A stretch of DNA of 64,000 nt from Tetrapyrgos nigripes (taxonomy: Eukaryota > Basidiomycota > Agaricomycetes > Agaricales > Campanellaceae). The notes below the pieces were generated by a model. That model ran no database searches and was not told the DNA's origin. It saw only the letters and a list, made by a program, of their open reading frames with translations. The position numbers and the translations under genes are program-made. Below are positions 39,374 to 52,450 of the stretch, in pieces (the first letter of the stretch is position 1; each line of letters opens with the position of its first letter). The stretch spans positions 62,001 through 126,000 of the forward strand of contig JAACJM010000015.1 of assembly GCA_013368315.1 (NCBI GenBank), read 5' to 3'.

Positions 39374-41249
39374 TCATGCAAAACGGACTTTCTCGCCTGG
39401 ACGTCCGTCGGAGAGAAGGACGACAGCCTGCAGTTAATAGTCAGCCCTTGCTACAGTCACAATGGGTCTCAGGATACTCACGTATTTTCCACTAATCTTC
39501 CAACCAGGCTCTTCCTTGTCCAATTTCTCTGCGGTCAAATCACCCTCATCTCCAAGTCCGACAACGACGTCACTCTTGACTGTCCGCAGACTACAGATCT
39601 TGGGTGCACCAGCAGAGCTAGCCATAGGACCAATTGCAACGTCGAAGGGTGTGCTCGCAGGAGCAGCACAGTCATAAGTCAGCTTGCGGTGGTTCAAATC
39701 ACCCTTGAAGAAGACGAGGTCGGATCGGGAAAGGTGGAGGAAGAGATCAGGTGCCTCGGAGTGAAGATCCCAGAAAGTGTAACCAGTACACCAGAAAGGA
39801 TGTTGCTCGTAGACCCATTTTCCCTCCTTTTCGTATTGCTAATGGGGAGTCGTCAGTGTTTAGACGATACTGCATCTGAGCAGTGCTTACCTTCCAGCGG
39901 AGACCAAGACGTCTCAAGGACTCGAGTTCTTGTTCGGTCGCTTTAGGGAAGAGATGGCCGTACACCATGGTGTTGAGCAACCAATTCCAGTCCCTTCTGG
40001 TCACGTCCGACACGAACCAAGGGTATCGCTTTCCGTGGAATCTGACCTGCGTTGCGAGACCACTCTGGAGCAAGAAGTCGGCTAGATATTGCCCAGATCG
40101 TCAGATAACCTAGAGGAAAACATTGAAAAAATAGATGCACCATAGACACAGTCACAGTACAACTCGAAACCAGCATTGTCGAGGACAAAGTCGATTCTTC
40201 CTCCGGTTTTACCGCGGAGCTCTTTCACAGCCTCCCAGAGTCTGGATAGGTGGTTTCCGAGAATATTCTTCTCGGTAGCGGCAAGATGATCACCTCCAGT
40301 AGACTGGAGTTGTTTAATTTGTTCCTCGGTCATGTTGATGAGCAAAGAAAGGTCGGTTGAATTACCCCAAAGACAGACTGGGGACACGTCAGACGCGAAG
40401 AGCAATGCGATAGGGAATGCATTTTACCTTGAGTCAATTCTAGGAACATGAGTCTTTCAGCCTCTAGCTTTTCTTCGGTAGAAAGATTGTCGGACAATGT
40501 GAATGGTTCGGCAAAACGCATGGAAAGTTCAAATACAGCTTCCGCAGACCGAGAAAAGGTATCACACTGCGAAACTTAGAGTAAGAAAGGAAACACATCA
40601 ATGATGATAAAGTTACCTTTTGTCGGTAAAAGACATCGTAGTCTGACCAGAACTTGGAGATACTGAAGCATTCACGCAGACGTCGGTACTTGTATGCTTC
40701 GGCAAAAAGCCAAGGGGCATTCATAAAGTCTTTGCCTGTACAAGAGTGAGTTCTCGATCAGATAACAGGGAATATGCGCGTACCTTGGAAGTACTTGGCG
40801 ATTTCTTTGTTCCAAAGCGCAACGTCGGCTTCGCCATCGTCAACAATGGGTCTGAGCTTTGCATTGCCGCTAAGGTCTGTCATAAGGGTCTCCATACGCT
40901 CTATGCATGCTACGAGATCTGTAATCCTTTCCTCATCGTGTTGTTCGTTGAGCGTTCTACTGGTGTCGTCAATAGCTTTTCCGAGAATGGTGGGCAGACG
41001 CGATTGCATCGTAGCGTGGGCGAAAGAGTATTCGTGATAACCACGGTAGGCGGGCCATGGTGGGTTGTTGGGGTCAATCTGACATGGTGTTCAGGGACAG
41101 AACGCGTTTAGATGGAAGGCGAGACATACCCTGGTCGGGGTTCGTGGCCAAGTAGCCTTGATGTTGCCCTTTTTGGGCAAATGGCCGAGTGATAGAGCGA
41201 CTCTAGAGGGTGCGCCAGCGGCGGAGGGGTTGGCAGTAGCTGAGGACAT
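39374..41249 (-). CDS. ARMT1-type DUF89 damage-control phosphatase / methyltransferase-like protein
   Basis: Metal-dependent DUF89 family III protein, related to human ARMT1 and yeast YMR027W, proposed to dephosphorylate damaged or excess sugar phosphates such as fructose-1-phosphate. Start at ATG 41249: MSSATANPSAAGAPSR. Family blocks follow in order: WPAYRGYHEYSFAHATMQSR, KDFMNAPWLFAEAYKYRRLR, LWGNSTDLSLL, IDFVLDNAGFELYCDCVYAD (metal-binding Asp and Asn), VRFHGKRYPWFVSDVTRRDW, FWDLHSEAPDLFLHLSRSDL and VFFKGDLNHRKL. It ends with PGEKVRFA, stop at 39374-39376. About 470 residues with six or so short introns, matching the family. Catalytic role is from the family, not tested here. Confidence 0.9.
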
Positions 41250-42040
41250 GGAAGTATCTGAAGAAGATGGACGTGTCGGACAAGGAAGATATAGGGGAGA
41301 AGAGCTATGCCGTTGCGAGGGAAAGGTGTGCGATTCGCTGGCACAAAAGCCTGTGCTTAAATAAGGTTCTGGTGTATGTTCCTTTTTCGGACAGGGAGCT
41401 TAAACCTGCAGCCTGTGAGGGTACAAACTGCTAATCGATGTGATGACACAATATTGACGTCACTGTATACTTCTCGGAGAACTTGCATCTCTATTTCGCC
41501 AGCTCATGTAGTGTAATCAGACACAACACAAGCAATCAGCGTCATCCTTGTTAAGATACGCTACCAAGAGGAGCCCATTGTTGTTCCCCATCCGCGAAAG
41601 GTATCCAACAGCCTGACAAGGATTAGTCGTACTTGCACCCAGAAAATAAACACGTTTGAAAACTAACTATGTCCATCCAATGTCCATCGTTGTACTTTGT
41701 ACTGCATCCCTCGCCACGTCATTTCTCAGACTGAACAGCTTTCGTATACTGAACGTTTGTGGTCTGGTGATATATCCTTGGCCAGGGTTTCTCTGTGGAG
41801 TTCATTGAGATAGTAAGAACAAAATGATGTCAAATTCAATGGCTTAAGGACTATGAGCTCATGATGTTTTGAGGAAGACCTTCATGAGAACGGAGCAGCG
41901 GGAGAACTCCGGACCTCCCGGACTTGAGAAAGCGATCACGTGAGCATCAAATAGCTTAACGCGCTTCATTGTTTGGTTCAGTTTTCAACTTGAACTTGTC
42001 CAGACTCCTCAACGGTCCCACTGCTGGCGCTGGTCCAGCC
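41250..42040. other. Divergent intergenic region between ARMT1-like and coiled-coil genes
   Basis: About 790 bp between two start codons on opposite strands, so it should contain both promoters. I see no clear gene, repeat or RNA. The last bases before the coiled-coil ATG stay open in frame but lack an upstream ATG. Confidence 0.55.
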
Positions 42041-45000
42041 ATGTCGTTTGAAACGCTCGGGATGAACGACGTTACCGAAGAAATGCAAGCATTCAAGGAT
42101 AAGCTAGCAAGCAAAGGTGCGCCGTCTACCACTGCAATTTCATCTCGCTGACCTCATCTTTTTCCAACTAGATGCTCAAATCGCCGCTCAGCAAAACCAG
42201 TTACTCAAGAAAGCAGCCGAATTCGAAGAACTACAGGCAACACTCAACGATGCCTTACACAAGGCAAGTAGCTACCGCAAACTCATTTAGTCGTGTGACA
42301 CTAACCCACCTATAGCTGAACCACGAAACACGTCGAGTCCTCCAGCTCGAGACAGACCTTACAAAGTGTTCCGAAGATTTCCAGAATGAGAAGATTGCAT
42401 GTCAGAATGCTACAGGCGCCTTTCAGCGAGCACAAGATACAGTGAAGGCCAAGGAGCTCGAAGCCCGCGAACTAGAAGCTGCACTCGATTCACTGTCACG
42501 CAACTCTGACGACTATAATTCCCGCTACATCAAAGTTGAGAGAGAGAAGGCTACGCTGGAAGCTCGGGTGAGGGAGTTGGAATCGAATGTCCGTCAGTTC
42601 AGCGCACCACCGGTTACCCCAGCAAAGGCGCCTCGTGCCCGATCCTCTTCAGTATCCAACCTCAAGATATCCACTCTGGAGTATGAGCTGAGCGATGTGC
42701 GGGGCACTCTCAGTCAGAAGGAAGCAGATTTGCAGACGTTGGCTCAGAAATTCGAGAGTGCACAGAGAGAGTTGACCCAGATATCCAACGAGAAGATGGC
42801 ACTGGACTCGCGGATGAGGAAGCAGATTCAGGAGCTGGAGGATACATTGGAAGAGAAGGAAGATGAACTAAGGTTCCTGAAGGGTGGGCACGATCACCCT
42901 GGACGAGAGGAAGAACTGTTGCGTCGGATTGAAGAGGATGAAGCCAAGATCGAGGCATTGGAGAAGCTCGCTGGTGACGCATCACAGATGCGGCTTTTAA
43001 AGCAGAAGTTGGCGGTCGGAGGAGGAGAGCTCAAGACAACGAATGCCAGGCTGGCAGAAATGGAGGCCCGCAATGTTGAACTGGTCGCCGAAAAGGAACA
43101 GGCGTTGGATGACCTGGAAGAGGGCCGGGCTGAGATAGCCACCCTCACCAGAGATTTACGTGCCAAAGACGCACAAATGGAGGTGTTGAAAAGGTTTGTG
43201 TTCGCCTTTGTATCGAAGGCCCCGATACTAACAATCACCCGCGACTATAGTAACTCTGGATCAGCGACTCAGTCTGACGCCCAAACTGTGGCTGATATGG
43301 AACGCCTTCTAGCTGCCGTGGATCGTCTCAGAGGCGAACGCGACGGTCTTCGTCGTGACCTCGAGTTCTTGGAAATGGAGTCGAGGTTCACAATTGCGGC
43401 CCTTGAAGCCAAGGTTTCTACGCTCTCCGACTCCAACGACGATAGCATGGATATAGATCCTCCTGCCCAGCATTCTGTCGCCTCTTCTTCCACGTCAAGT
43501 CGACCTTTAGAAGCACTGGCCATCGTCGTGGATCGTTTGCAGTTCCACATTGATTCGCTAGAGTCCCAACTGGACACGATCATTGATTCTCAGAAGGAGA
43601 AAGACACCCATCTTCACGACCTCCAGAACAGACTTGAAGAAACCACGTGTCGTCGCAACGATCTCTTATCGAAGATGCAGACAGACTCTTCAGAATGGCA
43701 GGCGAAGCTTGAACAGTCCAACAAGGCACATCAGGAGACGAAGGACGCTTTAGACCAACTCGACGTACAACTCAGCGAAGCAAACGCTGCATTGGAAGAG
43801 GTCGAGTCCGAACGCAGCTCTCTTCATCTACAAGTCACAAACCTAACGTCTGAACTCTCTTCGGTTCAGAACGAATTGGCTCAGGCTGAGAGCCGCTATT
43901 CCTCGCTACAGTTCAATCAGTTGTCGAATATGTCATCAACTGAAGCGACACGGGCTCTTCGTCGACAGATCGAGGAGTTGGAGGGGCGTGTACTGAGAAG
44001 GAATGAGCAGATTGGGATACACCAGCATGATGTCAAGAGGTTGGAGACAAATATCAAGTTACAGGAGGAGAGGTTGGTCGAGATGACCACCGAGATGGAG
44101 ACCTTGTGTGCTCAGAAGGATGCCATGGTCGAAGATTGTGCGGATGCAAGAGAAGCCAGGGATGATGCCATCGCTAGAGTGGACAAGTTGGAGGAGGAGA
44201 TAGAGAGGCTAGAGGAGCTGCAAGAGGAGAAGGAGCAGGCGTTGACTGCTGTCGTTGGCGTTGTTTTCCACACTGTTGATTGCTCAAGACGGAAGATCAG
44301 CTCGGCCGAGCAGAGACGAAAGGAAACCGTTGAAGGATGTGAAATTCTGCAACGACAACACGACAGTAAATGCGACGAGCTCACTCTTTTGACGTCAGAG
44401 CTTGATAACACCAAACATCGTCTAACAGCGCTGTTGAGTGACCACCGCAAAACGACTGCCGAGCTTACAGCGTCCCAGGACGAATTATCCAGACGTTCCT
44501 CCTCTTCTCAAGACTTGGAAAATGCACGAATTGGTCTTGTCCAAATGATCGATGAACTACAGCAGCAGTTGGCGAACCGCGCCTCGGAAGCAAGCAGTCT
44601 TGCCTCGCAGCTAGAGATGCTTCGTAATGAACATTCCAGTGATTTGGAACAACACACCACCAGGATCAATGAGCTGCAAAGGGAGGTGAATGATTTGCAG
44701 GGTACTATTTCTCGCAAAGAGGCAGAACATCAGGGCACGGTCAGCGAGCTTCGTAGACACCTTACCGAAAAGGACGAGCTTCTTGCCAACAACGACGTCG
44801 AGACCGAACTGGTGCAACTGAAGATGAAGCATGTCGAGGAAGTCGGTCAGTTGCAGTCGCAGCTGGTAGAGGCAAATGCGCTGTTGGAGGAAACCAAAGC
44901 TCGTTACGGTGCTGCAGAAGTGGATCATCAGCAGTCACTAGCAGATGCGTCTGAGGCGAGAAAGGGGTTGGAGAGGGAGAAGCAAGGCTTGTTGACCGAA

Positions 45001-46862
45001 CTTGCGCAACTCAAAGAACTGCAAGAGAACCTTGCTGAAGCTCGAGAAGGTCACACCCAAGTGCTGGACGAATTTCGCGCTCAGGTCTCTCATCTGTCGG
45101 AAGAGCTTCAGTCAACTCAGCAATCTAGAGACGAACTCGACACTGCTCACCAACGAATCATCGCCGAACTTGGTCAATCTCGATCCGATAACGAAGTCCA
45201 ACTCCAGAAGTTACGAGATGAAGTCGAGCAGTTACGTTGTGATCTTGTTGAACGGTCGACTTCTCTGGAACAGACTAATGACAGGATCGCCACACTGGAA
45301 GCACGACTACGCAAGGAAGGCGAAGAGCGATCAAAGGATCGGTCATTACATGAAGAGGAAATTCAGGCTTTAGAGGAGAGGCATCAGGAAGCAGAGTCAC
45401 TAGCGCACCGCTTGTCGCAACAAGTGGTTTCAATTCAGGGTCAGCTAGAATCCGCCGACAAGGAGCTCGAACTCCTGCAGGAGGAGAAGAACGTCCACCA
45501 GCGAGACATGACCGCTCGTGAGGCCGAAGTACAACGTTATCTGTCACTGAACCGCTATTTGGAGAATCAGTTCAAGGAAAGGTGAGAGTGTTCCATCATG
45601 TTCAGCAAACATATTCTGAGGATTTTCGCTAGTGAACGGACTATTTCAAGCCTTCGCTCTGAGATCCAGCAGACGACTGAACGCCTTGCCCGTGTTGAGA
45701 AAGCCTCGAGTTCTGCAGAGGTAAATCTGACACTGCAGACCGGTCATCACAAGCGTGAGGTTTCCCAACTCCAACAAGAGATCAAGAGCTTGAAGTCGAA
45801 ACCTAATTTCGAGCCTGTCGTTAGGGAACTAGAGGAAAGGATCAATGAGATGGAAGAGCTGTTGAAACGCAAATGCGAGGAGATCGAGAAGCATGATGAT
45901 CAAACTTACGAGTACGTTTGCTGCCTCTTCTCGCTATGCTCCTGGCTGAATATCCTCGCAGGATCATGAAAGAGAACAAGGGTCTGAAGACCAAGGTCGA
46001 GTCCTTGACACGGAAAACGCATAATCTTCAAACGAAGCTCGCAGCTGCAAAAGCGTCGATACAGAGCGGAGAAAAGGAAGCTCGTCAATCTCCTCCCGCT
46101 ACACTGATGAAAGAGGATCGCCAGCGCTTATCATCGTTGACAAAAGAGGACCGCAGGTCACCTCCCGTATTCACGAAAGAGGATCGCCCTTCAGCTCCCT
46201 CTACCTTTACCGTATCCCCTACTGCACCTGCCGTTCCACAACTACCACCGGGTTCGCGATCCCGCTCTGCCATCGGTTCACAGGCAGATGCACCCGTACC
46301 TAGACCTCGGCATAATACTCTGTCGACACTATCTTCCCCTCCTGTCAATCTCACACCCTCCGGTTCTAGCGATCGCTCACGAGTGGCCTCGGGACCGTCT
46401 GCCCTACCTCGGCCTAAAACCCCGGAGAGAAAGGGCTTCCTTCAGCCCGTTTTCAGGGCGATGTCTCCCAAGAAAAAAGACTCTGATCCAGATTTGCCTG
46501 CTCAGACAGCAGGTAAAAAACGGCGGACGCCCGAAGATTTCGAGGATTGCGAGAGTGTTCCACCCCAGGCCTTCACGTCGGACAGCTTACCAGAGGATAC
46601 CAGCACTACCCCAAAGGCACGACGAGTTCTGACTAGTATTCAGTCTGGGTTTACGCCAGTACGCAACCAGACTCGTCCCATTGTCCCTCTTCCCTCACCG
46701 AAGCGATTCAGTCTCGCCCAGGCTCCAGAACCTGACTTCCCCATGTCTCATTCTAATCCGCGTGTTCAGTCAATGTCCCACCCTGATATGAAACCGTCCA
46801 AATCTTGGTTGGGCAAGATTAGAGGGGCTTCTGCTGCTACGAGTAGATCCAAATTAGTCTGA
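42041..46862 (+). CDS. Large coiled-coil protein of about 1,500 residues, function unknown
   Basis: Not recognised as a named family. Starts MSFETLGMNDVTEEMQ at ATG 42041. Almost the whole length to about 45,950 is heptad-rich coiled coil (repeated Leu, Glu, Gln, Arg blocks), similar in style to myosin tails, Mlp/TPR or spindle-pole proteins. It has no motor or other head domain. The C-terminal ~300 residues (45960-46862) are Ser/Pro/Lys-rich with RPKTPERKGF and GKKRRTP, which look like CDK-type TP sites and a nuclear signal. Introns: 42117-42173; a GC-AG intron at 42264-42315; an in-frame one near 43193-43250; one at about 45580-45633; one at about 45911-45961. An upstream TTG was rejected as start. 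A structural role at spindle, nuclear pore or kinetochore is a guess. Confidence 0.8.
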
Positions 46863-47065
46863 GCAGGGAGTTTTTTTGGAGTTTAGATCTAATAGCTAAC
46901 TTATGACTCTTGTATTTCTACGTTGCTCTTGTATTTCGTGTACGCTTAAGACTGTATGCCATTCACTCACTTTATGGCTTGAGCGAGCGCTGAGCGCTGA
47001 GCATTGGACCTGTGGTCTTAGTCATCGCCATCGTTACAAGTACAGTGCACCAACGCACATCAACT

Positions 47066-50000
47066 ATGTTTCTTAAACGCCATGACCACGGAACGATTGA
47101 CTTATCTCTCGATGTACGAGATCAGCAGTATTGGAATCCTGCAGCCTTGAGATCTTTAGAACATGCATTGAATGTCAGTGCCCTTGCGTTTGAACCTATC
47201 TGTGGACTTCTGGCTGTCGGTGAGGATGCTTCGAGTTGCTTCGGTGAGGGAGATTGTTAACCTCGACTTTAGGAACTTCAGATGGCACCATTACTCTGAT
47301 TGGCCGACCTGGTGTAGAAGTAACGCTAACATTGCCCGACCCGCTTTCTGTAAAATCACTACATATTTCCGCACCCACCTTCAAACTTGTCTGCCTTGGT
47401 AACGTCGCAACCTAGTAACGGAAGATTCTGTTCTCACAAGAAGAAAGATGCTAGAAGCCAATTACACGTATGGGATCTATCATATTTCGGACGACCAAAG
47501 TATGAGACCTCTGCGAGATTTGATCAGGCGAAGTGGGTGCTCCAGCTCAAGCCGATAACTGATCCGCTCACTCTAATCGTTAGCTCTCTGACAATCTCTC
47601 CTTCGCACGCCCATGTTTGCGCATTTCATGTTCTCACCACCATCTCATGGCTGAAACACGCTTACTAGGCTTTTGTGTCTTTGCAATCAGGAGAAATTCG
47701 AACTTACGATCTGGCATGTCTCAGAAAATCGCCGTATTCCATGCCCAATCTGTGGGCTCTTTATGCTGAGAAGATGACTGCTAGTGGATTACCTGACGCC
47801 TCAAACCCCACTTCGTGAGTGCTCTGCGCGCATGATGATATCGACATACGTTCAGCTATCAACCAGGAGTATCGCATTTGAAACAGTTGTTCATCCTAGG
47901 AATCTGAATTTGTTGTTTATCGTCTATGGAGGTATACATTTGGCCCTCTGTCGTTCAGTGTGCATGCCTTGACTTTTTTCTTTTTTCCAGGAGGCATCGT
48001 TCTTTCGGATTTAGTGAGATTCTAACATTACTTTCATTTCACTTGCTGAACATGAACTTAGACTGCAAGGGGCATTATTAGGGTTTACGAGCTTGTGCTA
48101 CCACCAGGTGCACCGGGAGGAGCTGGTTACGGGGCCCCTGTGCGTTGATAGCATTTTTCTGTGTATAACTCATTCACTCTCTTCTGAAGGATATCCTCAC
48201 ACAACGCCGTCCTGAGGTCACATGTATGACGATTCATCCCTCTGGTCACTTTTTCGCCGTCGGCTACGGTGATGGAACGATTGCCTTCTGGGCTGTCGAG
48301 GACGAGGACCAGCCCATCTTAGTCCGAACTTTGGATGACAGTGATGTAAATATCGTCAATGCAGTGGAGCTGGAATCTCGATTGGCCGAGGCGAAAAGTC
48401 AAGGCCACGACAGAGGCTACGACAGAGAACCAATCTTCAAGCTTGCCTGGTGCTCGTTTGAAAACTCTAGTGACCCAAGAGGAGGGAACACTGCTTTGGT
48501 GATTCTTGGTGGCCTTGGTCCCTCTAGTGCTTCAGGAGTAAGCGTTCACTGGTTACCGGCGTTTAATCCAGCCGAACCTCCCGCAACTGCTTCCACCGCC
48601 CTTCACCCAGCCATTCGATCTGCAATGCGCGACTCTGTTGAGCCGTCGCAAACTTATTTTTACTATGTCGAAGGAGTTGTTCAGGACTTCTTGCTCGTCC
48701 CTCGAAACAATCCACATTTTGCAGGTGCCCGGGATCCCATTGCAATATTGCTTACACGGGAGTCAGTGGGCAATACACGCGTCGTGGATGCCTTTCAATT
48801 TCCTCCTGTGCTCCAGAGGCCAGAAGAGGATACCTTTGAATCGAAAGATAAAGATGGAGAAAATCCAGATAACGACACTCTCGCTGATTTGGCCTCAACT
48901 TTACAAGCTATGACGGTGAATGATGACCCTCAGCAATTACATCTCCCAAGTTGTCTCTCCAATGCTTCAAGTGGGATGCATAGCGGTCGACTCTACACAC
49001 TAGACCGTGAAGCCTACCAGAAGTTCATCTCTGGATACAGCGGCGAAACCAACATTTTGCCCCTCAACGCGGGATTTGCATGGTGTGATCAGAAAGAAAG
49101 TGGAATGTCGAAAGTAAGTAGCAGAGTTTTTCAGGTCTCCTCAGCCATATCTTGACTTCTGTATCTTCAAGTATCAACCAGCTCGAGTTCTAATAACTTC
49201 ACACCTGAATCGATCAGTCCAAATGTGGGATGTCAGCCCTCAGCTCCTGCTGAGTGCTAGGCCTACTCCGGTACAATACCGGTTCCCGCACCCACTTCCG
49301 CAACTTCGCATTGATTTGGAGCCTATCCTAACTGATGCTATTGTCATGAAAAGATTGTCCAAGAGTGACTCCAACGTACAATCTCTCGAGTTTGCACCTG
49401 ACTCCCTCGATTGTGTCATCATCCTGACGACAGGAGAGATTCTTGTTGAGAGCTTAAAGTCAAGTACTGGGGAACAGCATCTTAATTATTTGGAAGTGGA
49501 GGATGAGGAACTGATATCCTTACAACACCTTCCCTCTATTCCCTCATCGAGATACTTCCCGGTACTTCTACTCTCACCACATAAAGGACGAGTAACGGCA
49601 TGCGGTGTGGCAGACATAGGCAGGTCAGAGTACTTCCTGCGACTAGAGATTTACTGAGACCCGCATCCAGGTTTGCTTGCCGCGGCTTACGAGGATGGAT
49701 CATTGTATGTGGTGGACTTTCGAAATTGTCAAATTATTTTCCGTCTAGATGCAAAGGCCAAACGGCGTCATTCATCCTTATTCTCTCATCACGCAGAAAA
49801 TGATTCTATAATCCAGTTATTATGGACAGTCTCCCCAACTGCATCTGGTAAGATGAGACCGATATCCTCATTCACTGCGTCTCATTGAGTGTCTCTAATT
49901 CCCCTTAGATCCTGTCCTTCACGTTAGGCTTGTATCTGCTCGCGAATCTGGATCCTCCGAAGTCTTCACTCTGCAACAATCTCAGGACAGTTCCTGGTCT

Positions 50001-51178
50001 TGCACGGGAGAGCCAGTTAAACTCGATCTCCCAGCTCATCTGACAGGACTCTTTGTTATTGACAAGAAAAAGGGAACTCAATATCATGCCAATCGTAGGC
50101 GACTCAACGAATCGCGCATTTCGCCACCTACAGATGGACCACAAGCTCTTCTGGTAGCTGTAGGTGCGAAAGGAGCAAGATCCCATGTTGATCTTGATGG
50201 CCCTCGCATCGGTAAAGTTGACTGGAGCAGCAAAATGGGGAAGGTTCTGAGTGTTCAAATAGTGGAGAGACTAGGTTGGTATCCGTGCTAGTATTTTACT
50301 CTTATCATTTATCCTCTTTACAGGCTCTCATGCGTTGGTCGTCTTCACTGAACATCAGGAGGCTTGCGCATATTCTCTTCCCGATCTTGAGCCCATGCAC
50401 ACTCTATCCTTACCTGTGGTTTCAACGTTGTGAGTGACGGAGTTTCGTTCAACGTCCTTTCACTCTACTGAGTGCGTTCAAGGCCTTTGTCCGTGGATTA
50501 TACTGGGGACTTCATCGCATGGGGAAAACATCCCCAATCCGGGATCATTCAAAGAGCAACCTATGGGACCTTGTTCAACTTTCATAGGGTCAATACTCTC
50601 CCAGACATAGATCTGCTGAGTACGAAGCCAGTCGTACCTGCACAACCACAGACTGTATCTGTGGGACCAGCTTCTTTGTTGGGCTCTTGGTTCAATTTTA
50701 GTGGTGGAACAATGACTGGTGAACAGATTGATGCATTGTGTATGCACACTACTCTTCGTCCCCAGTAATGAGATGACTAAAACAGTTTTCAGTGGGAGGC
50801 CCGGACAGGCCCAAGATTCAACTTCAGCAAAAGCCCACCACATCAGGGCCTCCTGGAACACAAGCATCGCAAGCTAAAGCTGAAGCGGCAGCAGCTCAGA
50901 GCAATCTGTACTCGAGATTAACTTCAGCGCTCGGAGAGAGAGGGTATGCAAATGGTTTAGGTTTGTAACAAAGTCTTATCTTATGACCCCTTGCTTACAG
51001 TGAAGCCCTCGGTGATCTGGAGGATCGTTTCAACTCTTTGGAACAAGGTAGTCGAAGCATGGTTGACCAGGTAACGTCAAATTTCGTTCGGAACGACCTT
51101 CAAAGCCGTTTACGAGTTTCGCAGGCAAAGAAGCTAGCGGCAGAACAGACTGCCAGGAACTGGTTCAAGTTTTCATGA
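47066..51178 (+). CDS. Lgl/Sro7/tomosyn-family exocytosis regulator
   Basis: Two-propeller WD40 protein that binds t-SNAREs and Sec4-type GTPases to control vesicle fusion at the plasma membrane. Start MFLKRHDHGTIDLS. The first propeller opens with SLEHALNVSALAFEPICGLL, then an intron, then GTSDGTITLIGRPGVEVTLT. Later segments include VTCMTIHPSGHFFAVGYGDG (48217-48270), an acidic low-complexity loop around 48800-48940, and TPVQYRFPHPLPQLRIDLEP. The C-terminus is a tomosyn-like, R-SNARE-like helix: NLYSRLTSALGERG, EALGDLEDRFNSLEQGSRSM, then AKKLAAEQTARNWFKF with stop at 51176-51178. Many introns; about 1,000 residues. The SNARE-like tail is typical of Lgl/tomosyn proteins and links it to the SNARE gene next door. 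Exon edges in the middle are approximate. Confidence 0.88.
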
Positions 51179-51363
51179 CCAAATCCGAAAGGGCCATGAT
51201 ATCTGTACATTCGCAATCTGTAAACTATTGTATCCTTTACATGCTACGTAGAACAAACGTAGAAAGATAAAAAATGATCAATTTAGAATTCGGACTCTGC
51301 CACGTGTTTTTGGATGACGTTTGCAGTAAGCGACTTCGCAGCCAACACAACTTGAACTCGATC

Positions 51364-52300
51364 ATGGCCAACTATGAGCAGCTGCACAGACAATGCCGGA
51401 CACTTGAAAATCTCTTTGACTCAAAACTGACTTCCTATTCTCAACTAGTCTCTACAATCTCTCGACCTAACGATGATCTGGAGGCTTCTGGTTCAAGAGA
51501 ACGTTGGAGGGATTTGCAACTAGAGGCGGAGGAACTGTTGGAAAAGGTGTGCTGTCACTGCGCGGATTGAGGTCTCAGAATTTACCTTACTCAGCTTGCC
51601 AGCTAGAGGAAACCAATGAACAGCTTGCAGCTTTGGCAAACAACCCAGACACGTTGTCTGCGTCTATGCTGCGTGCCATTCAGCGACATCGAGAGCTGTT
51701 CCAAGACTACTCGCGGGAGCTCAAGAGAACGAAGGTCCACAAATGTTCCACGAAGGGTTTACTCAATCTGATGTCTTCTCCAGGCAAGCGCCCAGAATGC
51801 TTTGGACCAAGCTAATTTGCTGAGTGGGGTCAGAAATGACATCGAGTGCGTGCACCTATCCTCAATCGTGTTACGTTTCTGACACTCACTCCACCAGTGC
51901 CTACAAATCATCGGCCGCGGATTCGTTGCTAGCGGAGAGAGGAAGGATTGATAGTTCGCATCGAATGACAGATGAAATACTCGAGTACATTGGTTCTTGT
52001 TGTGGGGTATCCTGTACTGATTCTGTCTATTCTTAGACAAGCATATGAAACGCGGTCAGAGTTCTCCCGTCAACGTACTTCATTGACGGGAATAAACTCA
52101 CGTATGGTCAGCGTATTGAGTGAGTCGCTATATGCTGCGCTAGCTGCATTGACCAATAGTCCTCTGTGCTACTTTCAGACACCATGCCTGGAATCAATAA
52201 TCTCGTTTCAATGATCAAGTCGAGACGGAGGCGGGACTCTATTATCATGGGCGTTGTGATTGGGATCTGCATCATTCTTTTGCTCTCTTACCTGTGGTAG
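51364..52300 (+). CDS. GOS1: Golgi Qb-SNARE GOS1 (GS28)
   Basis: SNARE of the Golgi acting in intra-Golgi and retrograde transport. Start at ATG 51364 gives MANYEQLHRQCRTLENLFDS; an upstream open stretch lacks support. Then LEETNEQLAALANNPDTLSA, LRAIQRHRELFQDYSRELKR and a SNARE motif with ERGRIDSSHRMTDEILEQAY, ETRSEFSRQRTSLTGINSRM (central Gln/Arg layer region) and NTMPGINNLVSMIKSRRRRD. It ends in one hydrophobic anchor, SIIMGVVIGICIILLLSYLW, directly before the stop, as in GS28. Roughly 230 residues with several introns. Same strand as, and 185 bp after, the Lgl-like gene. Assignment is strong from the MPGINNLVSMIKSRRRRDS block. Confidence 0.93.
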
Positions 52301-52450
52301 AAGTTCTTCGCCATTGGCTTCCGTTGTACTGGCAAGCGCAAAATCGCCTCAATCGCTTTCAGAACCTCGTAACCTCTTCTTATTATCCGTTATTATCCAT
52401 CCCGCAATGATATATGAAACTATGTTTATGTTACTGTACATTTTAACAGG

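Noticed and set aside
41969..42040. Upstream extension of the coiled-coil protein
   Set aside because: Begins at TTG; the ATG at 42041 is the first methionine codon in frame.
44240..44300. Possible intron inside the coiled-coil exon (hydrophobic AVVGVVFHTV stretch)
   Set aside because: The candidate intron lengths are not multiples of three while the frame stays open, so I kept it as coding.
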